Part shown: in pieces, positions 55,530 through 64,000 of the stretch
How positions within the stretch are numbered: the stretch's first letter is position 1
Layout of the letters: every line of letters starts with the position of its first letter
Assembly (NCBI GenBank): GCA_034231615.1
Contig: CM067302.1
Span: forward strand, 10,241,731 to 10,305,730
Direction of reading: 5' to 3'
From: Meghimatium bilineatum
Lineage: Eukaryota; Mollusca; Gastropoda; Stylommatophora; Philomycidae
Length of the DNA: 64,000 bases
The notes under the pieces: model-generated
Database searches by the model: none
What the model was told of the DNA's origin: nothing
The model's input: the letters and a program-made list of their open reading frames with translations, nothing else
Made by a program: the position numbers and the translations under genes

Positions 55530-56310
55530 TTAATTAGTCGTCAGTTAGTTGATCAGCGGTAAGTTAATCGTCAATCACTTAGTTGATCAGCGGTAAGTCA
55601 ATCGTCAATCACTTAGTTGATCAGCGGTAAGTCAATCGTCAATCACTTAGTTGATCAGCGGTAAGTCAATCGTCAATCACTTAGTTGATCAGCGGTAAGT
55701 CAATCGTCAATCACTTAGTTGATCAGCGGTAAGTCAATCGTCAATCACTTAGTTGATCAGCGGTAAGTCAATCGTCAATCACTTAGTTGATCAGCGGTAA
55801 GTCAATCGTCAATCACTTAGTTGATCAGCGGTAAGTCAATCGTCAATCACTTAGTTGATCAGCGGTAAGTCAATCGTCAATCACTTAGTTGATCAGCGGT
55901 AAGTCAATCGTCAATCACTTAGTTGATCAGCGGTAAGTCAATCGTCAATCACTTAGTTGATCAGCGGTAAGTCAATCGTCAATCACTTAGTTAGTTGATC
56001 AGCGGTAAGTCAATCGTCAATCACTTAGTTGATCAGCGGTAAGTCAATCGTCAATCACTTAGTTGATCAGCGGTAAGTCAATCGTCAATCACTTAGTTGA
56101 TCAGCGGTAAGTCAATCGTCAATCACTTAGTTAGTTGATCAGCGGTAAGTCAATCGTCAATCACTTAGTTGATCAGCGGTAAGTCAATCGTCAATCACTT
56201 AGTTGATCAGCGGTAAGTCAATCGTCAATCACTTAGTTGATCAGCGGTAAGTCAATCGTCAATCACTTAGTTAGTTGATCAGCGGTAAGTCAATCGTCAC
56301 TCACTTAGTT
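55530..56310. repeat. 34-bp minisatellite with a 140-bp higher-order step
   Basis: About 22 almost identical units of GTTGATCAGCGGTAAGTCAA plus TCGTCAATCACTTA. A 4-base TTAG gain occurs at about 55990, 56130 and 56270, exactly 140 bases apart (four units plus four bases), so a block was copied. Flanks are degenerate GTTAGTTAATTAG repeats. Confidence 0.96.
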
Positions 56311-57200
56311 AGTTATGTATTTATTTAGGTAGTTATTTAGTTAGTTAATTAGTTAGTTTATACACACTGTTCAAAATAAGAAGCGAAACTATTTTGGAGT
56401 TACTTGTATAAAAGATAATCGCTGATTGGATATAATTCAACCTATCGACTGTGTCCACCTGGTCATTGACTTCTCGTGGTTTCTTGAATTTTACCTAAAT
56501 GATAGAGGTCAAGGTCAAAGCAACGTTGTTGGCAATAATCCGTGACATGTTCATTAGAATCCCGTGAAACTTAATGAACACAAAACTCCCTGATCATATT
56601 ATTGAATGTAATTGACTGTCCTTGAATAAATTCAGTTAAAAATATTCAATGCACAAGCATGATTAATCTAACTACAGAAGAACGATACATGATTCATCTA
56701 ACTACGGAACAAAAAGGATACACCATCGTTTGACGCGTACAGACTGTAAAATCACAAAGTGTAGTGGCCATACAATTTAATGTGGTTATACGAATCATTT
56801 GTATGGAGGCGATTTCAATAAACTGACTCAATGGCATACCAGTCGCCCAGTTAAAGTCACAGAATCATAACTGCTGCCGAAGACCGCTTCATACGCTTGT
56901 GACACCTCAGGAATCGATTTGCGTTTGCGTCCTCCATAGTCCACTCAATGCCAGCAGCTCGTCGAATTTTAGACCAAACTGCCAAGAACCGGCTACACGA
57001 CGCTGGTGTTTTGGCTAGAATATCCAATAGAGGTCCTGTTCGTACGACCGGCATCTCCAGAACAGACTACAGTAGGCGAACCATCATCGTCAAAGGACCG
57101 TTGGGAATAACTGGAGGTGGGTTTGGTTTATTTTCTTCTTCTATCGTTGGTTATCAGGGCTGTTAACGGCCTCCTGAATCGTGTACTGGCAATAATTTGT

Positions 57201-57485
57201 ATTTCTTCTTCTTCTGCGTTCGTTCTCAAACTCCTGCAGATTAGCAGGATGTAGTCCGAAGAACGGAATGCGTTGTGTCATGGTTTAAAGCATTGCTGCG
57301 ATATCTGCGCCTTTCGGCCTGACACATCCGACTTCAGCATGGCTTTGGGTAACTGGCCCTATATGGGATGGGACAGCCAACTCCATCCCATAACCTCCTT
57401 AGTCGCCTTTTACGACATGCGTGGAAGGTAAACAGTGTTGCTGTTATTTGCTCCCATTTCGGGCTCCGGCAACACACGGGCGGTT
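57201..57485 (-). mobile_element. SINE-like (GAA)n family, near-complete copy inside the Tc1 relic
   Basis: TTTCTTCTTCTTCTGCGTTC at the left is the tail complement, then AACTCCTGCAGATTAGCAGG, GCGCCTTTCGGCCTGACACA, CATCCCATAACCTCCTTAGT, TTACGACATGCGTGGAAGGT, GCTCCGGCAACACACGGGCG. TGGTTTATTT stands at both 57125 and 57488, and with the extra CTTCTTCT at 57135 suggests two events at this spot. Confidence 0.85.
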
Positions 57486-57828
57486 ATGGTTTATTTATGA
57501 ATCATTATTTATTTCTCCAGTGACACAATAGACAGAGAAGAATTTACCGCAGAGTCCGAGAGCTCTACTCCCTGAACAGCGTGGATGAGGCTCCTCCACA
57601 TGGTGGTTGAGGTGTACTGATTAGTGGGGGGAGGGCGCGATCAACTTCATGGGAAGAAGTGACCTAGTGCAAATTCAAGAGCGCCTGAATGCCTAACGAT
57701 ACGTCACTGATATTTTTTGTCCTCGCGTCCTATCAATTTTGGCTGCAGGAGGGTCGATTCTTCAGCCGGATAACGTTCGAGCCCATGATACACAACTCAC
57801 CACCCAGTTTCTCGCTGAAAAAAGCGTC

Positions 57829-58169
57829 CAGACCATTCCTTCATGTCTTCAGACCATTCCTTCATGTCTTCAGACCATTCCTTCATGTCTTCAGACCATT
57901 CCTTCATGTCTTCAGACCATTCCTTCATGTCTTCAGACCATTCCTTCATGTCTTCAGACCATTCCTTCATGTCTTCAGACCATTCCTTCATGTCTTCAGA
58001 CCATTCCTTCATGTCTTCAGACCATTCCTTCATGTCTTCAGACCATTCCTTCATGTCTTCAGACCATTCCTTCATGTCTTCAGACCATTCCTTCATGTCT
58101 TCAGACCATTCCTTCATGTCTTCAGACCATTCCTTCATGTCCTCAGACCATTCCTTCATGTCTTCAGAC
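57829..58169. repeat. 21-bp minisatellite inside the Tc1 transposase
   Basis: Sixteen almost identical units of GACCATTCCTTCATGTCTTC plus A. Twenty-one bases are seven codons, so the array keeps frames open (MSSDHSF, TIPSCLQ, PFLHVFR). The rightmost unit grades into the transposase as ATGTCTTCAGACATTAAGCC, i.e. the MSxDxxPI segment before IWDE. Confidence 0.96.
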
Positions 58170-58325
58170 ATTAAGCCCATACACAACATATGGGATGAAC
58201 ACGACAGACGAGTCCGCCAGCGAGACGTGGCGCCAGCGAATCTCCGACAGTTATCTCTTGCACTGCGGGAAGAGTGTTCACGCAGCCCACTACACCAGAT
58301 ACAATGAGTAATCCATGTCACGGAG

Positions 58326-58784
58326 AAGTCGTTCTTCGATAGAGACCAGAGATGGCGATACGCCTTACTGAAACGGAGGCTTCAGTCGCAGAGAATAAAA
58401 GTCAAAATCAAATTTAATTAACATCATTTCATTGTTAAATTCTTCATGCCAAAGTTAAAATATTAATTCCGTAACATAAATTTTGGTACACATTTGAAAT
58501 TTGATGTCTATTAACACTGCAATAATGTTTTATATCATTATAATTATTGTGTAATGAGAATCTTCTAGAACCTTCTATCTACAACAGAAGTATGTTACTG
58601 CTTGCGAGCGTGTGCTCCTTTAACGACATTTTGTTCTCACGGCATGTCTGTCACAATCTGCTCGGTTCATATTGACTGTCTGGGATAAGATTATTTAGTC
58701 ATTTAATTTGTGACAATTTAGAGGCATTTGGGCCTGTATTACTAGATGTAAAATATTTTTCTCTATCGTCTTCGGTTAACAGAG
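58326..58784. other. No gene recognised
   Basis: AT-rich unique sequence. The expected Tc1 right end was not located. Confidence 0.4.
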
Positions 58785-59066
58785 CAATAGAGCAATAGAG
58801 AAATAGAGCAATAGAGAAGTTCGGCATAACCAATAATCAATCGGTGGCAGGGAATGAGCACAGTGAACTCTATCTTGGTTGCAGTGGCTCGGAGCAGTGC
58901 ATAGGTTGAAACCTACCTTCCTGGTGGTGTGATAGTTATTATCTGGCTCTGGCCCAGGGTGGGCAGAGAATCCACAGACTCCCCATCCATATAATACCAT
59001 TATAATGGCATTGGGTCAAATGGCATGAGCCCATGGACCGCTGGATCAGCAACCAACCAACCATCG
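58785..59066 (+). mobile_element. (AACC)n-tailed dispersed element, copy 2
   Basis: Same body as 43735-44003 (TAGAGAAGTTCGGCATAACC, GTTGAAACCTACCTTCCTGG, GGACCGCTGGATCAGCAACC) with a shorter CAACCAACC tail. The start is preceded by a small GCAATAGA repeat. Confidence 0.75.
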
Positions 59067-59394
59067 TTTTCGATTGAAAATACATATTTGGTAATGTCTA
59101 TTTCTGACACCACAAAGCGAAGCATTTAACTTGCATTTCGTGTGTCAGGTCTACTTCATTCACTCACAGACGTAAGACCATATTTATTACATCAGAGCGT
59201 TTAATCATAAAATAATATAGGCCACGGTTCACATAACCCTGCCACCAATATCACCGTAAATAGTTGTCATTTGTCTATTTATGTGCAAAGATGAAACAAG
59301 TAGGGTAAGCAACTCAGGAAATGTTAAATAGAAAAGTATAAAGTAGTGATTTCCCTTTTCATTCTTGATTACGACAGTCTGAAATACGAAGTTA
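59067..59394. other. No gene recognised
   Basis: Unique sequence. Confidence 0.4.
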
Positions 59395-59515
59395 TGAGTA
59401 TATGTTTGGTAATGACAGTAATGACTATATGGTAGGTAATGACAGTAATGACTATATGGTAGGTAATGACAGTAATGGCTATATGTTTGGTAATGGCAGT
59501 AATATGGTAGTCAAT
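59395..59515. repeat. 27-bp repeat (four copies)
   Basis: Units of GGTAATGACAGTAATGACTA plus TATGGTA. Confidence 0.88.
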
Positions 59516-59645
59516 ATCAAGCCTTCCTTCTTTACCTGGTACAGATGTGTTCTGGTACCAATTTTTCGAGGCTGTGTCAATCTAGAAACATAAGACTGAC
59601 TTAATTCAAAGTCACCTGGTGTATTGTTATATATGTCTGTGATGG

Positions 59646-59836
59646 GGTATCTACCTGGCGTGGTTGTTAATTCGTTTGTTTTGTGCTCGAGAGTTCGCAT
59701 GTTTGATTCCGACTCCCCCTGCCTTTTTTATAGAGTCGATTTTTTTTGTCGAAGAACCCTGGGGAGTATCGCTTGAAGCCACAGAGTACGTCCTGTAAGA
59801 GGTCAAGTCGGCAGTCGGTGTGTTGCTTCCTTGAAA
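59646..59836 (+). mobile_element. tRNA-derived SINE, same family as 42813-43101
   Basis: A-box region CTGGCGTGGTTGTTAATTCG, B-box-like GTTTGATTCC (59701-59710), T-run, then GAACCCTGGGGAGTATCGCT, GAGGTCAAGTCGGCAGTCGG and GTTGCTTCCTTGAAAG, which align with the body of the 42.8-kb element. Older than that copy. Confidence 0.75.
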
Positions 59837-60435
59837 GATGTGAATTAAATATAAATAACATGAGTACACTATAATCATTTGTCTGCGCCTATTGATCCTC
59901 TTATACATATATATGTTTCTGATGTGTGTCTGTGAGTCAATCACCAGGAACTACGACTAATACAACTCTTTTACAGTGAGGAAGACCAAATAACGTAAAA
60001 TAACTGCTTAATCGTCTTTGGGAATTCCCACACATGCACCTTGACGCACATGATGCGATATGATGAAAGCGAGTATATACAATGGCTTGGCCAACATTTC
60101 AGCCAGGTCTTCAATTATGAACAGATTTGATGGTGGCAGTTTGGTGTCACAAACATGAAGTCAATATTATTCTAGTCGCCTGGTGATTGGTTTATTCTGA
60201 GATACACTTAATCGGAGGCATGAGCAAGACCCGTAGTCTAAGATATGTTCTGCGGAAGATGTAATTTTTGTTTTCAAATCATCAATAGTGATTTATTAGT
60301 GATTTATGAGTGATTTATTAGTGATTTATGAGGGATATATTAGTGATTTATGAGACATTATCTGAACCGACAGTAGTACAGTTCATGAATCCCCATTGTG
60401 ATTTCATCTCTTTAAGCAGATGACATGGTGTCACT
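59837..60435. other. No gene; small GATTTATTAGT repeat
   Basis: Unique except for GTGATTTATTAGTGATTTAT-type repeats at 60288-60352. Confidence 0.4.
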
Positions 60436-62107
60436 CTGATAGTTCTGATAGCCAATTGAATGTATATCTTTGTATCTTATAGTTCTGATAGCCAATTGAA
60501 TGTATATCTTTGTATCTTATAGTTCTGATAGCCAATTCAATGTATATCTTTGTATCTTATAGTTCTGATAGCCAATTCAATGTATATCTTTGTATCTTAT
60601 AGTTCTGATAGCCAATTGAATGTATATCTTTGTATCTTATAGTTCTGATAGCCAATTCAATGTATATCTTTGTATCTTATAGTTCTGATAGCCAATTGAA
60701 TGTATATCTTTGTATCTGATAGTTCTGATAGCCAATTCAATGTATATCTTTGTATCTTATAGTTCTGATAGCCAATTGAATGTATATCTTTGTATCTGAT
60801 AGTTCTGATAGCCAATTGAATGTATATCTTTGTATCTTATAGTTCTGATAGCCAATTGAATGTATATCTTTGTATCTGATAGTTCTGATAGCCAATTGAA
60901 TGTATATCTTTGTATCTTATAGTTCTGATAGCCAATTGAATGTATATCTTTGTATCTTATAGTTCTGATAGCCAATTGAATGTATATCTTTGTATCTGAT
61001 AGTTCTGATAGCCAATTCAATGTATATCTTTGTATCTGATAGTTCTGATAGCCAATTCAATGTATATCTTTGTATCTGATAGTTCTGATAGCCAATTCAA
61101 TGTATATCTTTGTATCTGATAGTTCTGATAGCCAATTCAATGTATATCTTTGTATCTGATAGTTCTGATAGCCAATTGAATGTATATCTTTGTATCTGAT
61201 AGTTCTGATAGCAAATTCAATGTATATCTTTGTATCTGATAGTTCTGATAGCCAATTCAATGTATATCTTTGTATCTGATAGTTCTGATAGCCAATTCAA
61301 TGTATATCTTTGTATCTGATAGTTCTGATAGCCAATTCAATGTATATCTTTTTAACTGATAGTTCTGATAGCCAATTGAATGTATATCTTTGTATCTGAT
61401 AGTTCTGATAGCCAATTGAATGTATATCTTTGTATCTGATAGTTCTGATAGCCAAATGACTGTATATCTTTGTATCTGATAGTTCTGATAGCCAAATGAC
61501 TGTATATCTTTGTATCTGATAGTTCTGATAGCCAATTCAATGTATATCTTTGTATCTGATAGTTCTGATAGCCAATTGAATGTATATCTTTGTATCTGAT
61601 AGTTCTGATAGCCAATTCAATGTATATCTTTGTATCTGATAGTTCTGATAGCCAATTCAATGTATATCTTTGTATCTGATAGTTCTGATAGCCAATTGAA
61701 TGTATATCTTTGTATCTGATAGTTCTGATAGCAAATTCAATGTATATCTTTGTATCTGATAGTTCTGATAGCCAATTCAATGTATATCTTTGTATCTGAT
61801 AGTTCTGATAGCCAATTCAATGTATATCTTTGTATCTGATAGTTCTGATAGCCAATTCAATGTATATCTTTTTATCTGATAGTTCTGATAGCCGATTGAA
61901 TGTATATCTTTGTATCTGATAGTTCTGATAGCCAATTGAATGTATATCTTTGTATCTGATAGTTCTGATAGCCAAATGACTGTATATCTTTGTATCTGAT
62001 AGTTCTGATAGCCAAATGACTGTATATCTTTGTATCTGATAGTTCTGATAGCCAATTCAATGTATATCTTTGTATCTGATAGTTCTGATAGCCAATTGAA
62101 TATATCT
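60436..62107. repeat. 40-bp minisatellite (about 42 copies) with a 520-bp higher-order repeat
   Basis: Unit AGTTCTGATAGCCAATTCAA plus TGTATATCTTTGTATCTGAT. Rare variants repeat with 520-base spacing: GCAAATTCAATG at 61211 and 61731; GCCAAATGAC at 61451 and 61491 and again at 61971 and 62011; a TTTTT variant at about 61349 and 61869. A 13-unit block was therefore duplicated. CTTAT-type ends dominate the left end only. Confidence 0.98.
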
Positions 62108-62194
62108 TTCTCTTCCTATTCCTCAATTGTCTCCCTTTATCTTCCAAAGCTAATAACATCTCCCTCATTCATTCACAGACTCCAACTGTATCTC

Positions 62195-62335
62195 TCTGGT
62201 AGAAGAAATACGCTCTTGGTAGATACCCCGCAAAATGTAGTCTTGGAAATGGAGATGCATTATGTCATCGTTCTATATCCGAAAAAGGCCCGACACATAC
62301 GAATTCCGCGATCAAACTTCTTTATAATCTCTTAA
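62195..62335 (-). mobile_element. SINE-like (GAA)n family, degenerate copy
   Basis: AATGTAGTCTTGGAAATGGA, GATGCATTATGTCATCG and AAAGGCCCGACACATACG align with the 8.2-kb copy. No tail. Confidence 0.6.
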
Positions 62336-62503
62336 TAACAGCATTGTCAATCACCGATTCCTCACCTAAAGATGCACATATACAAAATATGAAATGACCC
62401 CCCCCCCCAATACACACATACACACACACAGACACTCTCTCTCTCTCTCTCCTTATCCAATATAATTTGTCCTGACACCAGCGAATTTTAAGTCAGCCTG
62501 TTC
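62336..62503. other. Short unique stretch with a C-run and (CA)/(CT) microsatellites
   Basis: C-run at 62398-62408, ACACACACAC and CTCTCTCTCTCTCTCTC at 62410-62452. Confidence 0.6.
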
Positions 62504-62735
62504 ATAATCATCATCATCAGGTGTCATGCCGGCTGACATGGCTCTCCACAGCTCTCTGTTCACAGTATTATGTATCACGATCGTTGTTGTTTCCCTGCCG
62601 TGCCAGGTTGTCAAACTGTCTAATATTTTCTCACATTGTCGCCTTCTGTCTCTGTTGCCTTCAATTTTGCCTGTTGTGACTATGTTCTCCAAACCTGCCT
62701 GTCTCATGAAGTGGCCAAAAAATAAGATATATTAT
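62504..62735 (-). pseudogene. LINE family B 3' end
   Basis: Minus strand: MRQAGLENIVTTGKIEGNRD, RRRQCEKILDSLTTWHGRET, LWRAMS, then the (ATC)n tail at 62507-62519. Truncated at about 62735. Confidence 0.87.
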
Positions 62736-62799
62736 GTCCTGCTACCTCTATTATTGTCCTGAACTCCAGACTGGTCATGACAAAATATCTGCAGTTTAA

Positions 62800-63660
62800 T
62801 TAGCATCATTATAGATGAGATATTCGCAGTTTTACCATTGTATACATGCAGTGCTTGCTGTTTCAATACATTAATAGACGAAATATGTATAGTCTTAACA
62901 ATTTTATATATTAACAAATTCATAAGTGATATATTAACAAATTTATTCATTAAATATTCAGTTTTAACAATATTGTACATTAGGTTTGACCACAATAATA
63001 TATTAAATATTCATAGTTTTAACTCGTTAATAGATCAAATATTCATAGTTTTAACTCGTTAATAGATTAAATATTCATAGTTTTAACACATTATTATATT
63101 AAATATTCATAGTTTTTACTCGTTAATAGATCACATTTTCATAGTTTTAACTCGTTAATAGATCACATTTTCATAGTTTTAACTCGTTAATAGATCACAT
63201 ATTCATAGTTTTAACTCGTTAATAGATCACATATTCATAGTTTTAACTCGTTAATAGATCAAATTTTCATATTTTTATCACATTATTAGATACATATTCA
63301 TAGTTTTAACACATTATTATATTAAATATTCATAGTTTTTACTCGTTAATAGATCACATTTTCATAGTTTTAACTCGTTAATAGATCACATATTCATAGT
63401 TTTAACTCGTTAATAGATCACATATTCATAGTTTTAACTCGTTAATAGATCACATATTCATAGTTTTAACTCGTTAATAACTCACATATTCATAGTTTTA
63501 ACTCGTTAATTGATCACATATTCATAGTTTTAACTCGTTAATAGATCACATATTCATAGTTTTAACTCGTTAATAGATCACATATTCATAGTTTTAACTC
63601 GTTAATAGATCACATATTCATAGTTTTAACAAGCATATAGATCACGTACTCAGTTTTAAT
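62800..63660. repeat. 32-bp minisatellite, degenerate left, uniform right
   Basis: Unit CATAGTTTTAACTCGTTAAT plus AGATCACATATT. Loose units from 62800 to 63000 (ATATTAACAAATTCATAAG), then about 20 regular ones with ACACATTATTATAT variants at 63085 and 63308, about 223 bases (7 units) apart. Confidence 0.93.
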
Positions 63661-64000
63661 ATACGGCATATTGACAGCTTAAATACATTCATATGATAAA
63701 ATATTCATAGTTTTAACGGTACTTTACGGGCTGCATAGCCACGTTTTAACGAAACGAGCTTTACGGTACTTTACGTTTTAACGAAACGAGTACGTAAATT
63801 ATTTAGCGAAACGAAATACCGATGAAGATGCGTTTCTCAGTAGTTAAGACTACTGGCGCGTCTAGTGATCTGCCCGCTACACTGAGACCCCCCTCCTCTC
63901 CCCTCCATTGACCCTGGTGGAAGGGTTTGAAAGGAGTTCTCAGTGCGTAACTTATTTGATCCAGCAAATCACACTGTATAATTTATTATTCAAGTGCTGA
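63661..64000. other. No gene recognised; small duplication
   Basis: CGGTACTTTACG with TTTTAACGAAACGAG occurs twice at 63718-63790. The rest is unique. Confidence 0.5.

Larger units (their letters stand above)
56362..58325 (+). pseudogene. Tc1/mariner transposon relic, interrupted transposase
   Basis: Left terminal sequence CACACTGTTCAAAATAAGAA at 56363. Transposase pieces follow: AAEDRFIRL and LRNRFAFASSIVHSMPAARR (helix-turn-helix part, 56875-56965), LDQTAKNRLHDAGVLARISN, RVYRRVRELYSL (57545-57580), VQIQERLNA, RYVTDIF, AAGGSILQPDNVRAHDTQLT (catalytic second Asp, 57769-57771). After a 21-bp array come IHNIWDEHDRRVRQRDVAPA and NLRQLSLALREECSRSPLHQ. The first catalytic Asp region is missing, replaced by a SINE-like insertion, and the third acidic position is His in IHNIW. 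The right terminal repeat was not found. Confidence 0.87.

Noticed and set aside
63718-63790. Operator-like repeat (TTTTAACGAAACGAG twice)
   Set aside because: A simple 60-base local duplication with no gene beside it.

Overview
The window is repeat-dense eukaryotic DNA, very probably from an animal. It contains many decayed non-LTR retrotransposons (LINEs) of at least eight lineages, tRNA-derived SINEs with A and B boxes, a Tc1/mariner relic, hAT-type MITEs and about forty minisatellite arrays. The LINE and SINE types resemble what I know from molluscs, especially gastropods. That placement is inference from memory of the families and cannot be proven here. I see no bacterial operon, rRNA gene, functional tRNA gene or complete host gene.

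Layout. 1-4.5 kb: a LINE reverse transcriptase relic open at the left edge, a probable ZBED/hAT-type domain fragment and two head-to-head LINE ends. 4.5-8.2 kb: two related 31-bp satellites on either side of a LINE that itself carries a nested LINE insertion. 8.2-17.4 kb: LINE and SINE-like 3' ends among arrays of 26, 36, 22, 30 and 16 bp, a 700-bp purine tract and a 1.2-kb GATA/GGAT tract. 17.4-27 kb: arrays of 16, 11, 26, 38 and 40 bp, a SINE inside an array, a possible host exon on the minus strand (22.5 kb) and a second GATA/GACA tract. 27-38 kb: a hAT MITE, arrays of 15, 60, 39, 29, 36 and 25 bp, many LINE ends and a fairly intact RNase H segment (35.3-36.4 kb). 38.2-41.1 kb: a 2.9-kb array of 9-bp units. 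41-52 kb: SINE nested in SINE, a second hAT MITE, a possible exon running into a 25-bp array, and more arrays. 52-64 kb: a LINE relic, a hAT MITE swollen by an internal 24-bp array, a 34-bp array, a Tc1 relic whose catalytic region is interrupted by a 21-bp array, a 1.7-kb 40-bp array with a 520-bp higher-order repeat, and a 32-bp array at the right end.

By my rough tally, tandem arrays cover more than a third of the window. Most long open frames are by-products of stop-free repeat units and should not be annotated as proteins.

The recurring theme is arrays that start inside or at the edge of mobile elements: the Tc1 transposase, the hAT MITE, LINE fragments near 17.4, 26.65 and 47.8 kb, and one possible host exon at 46.65 kb. 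Several arrays also have higher-order periods (378, 520, about 226 and 140 bp). The Tc1 and hAT cases are the best supported by the sequence alone.
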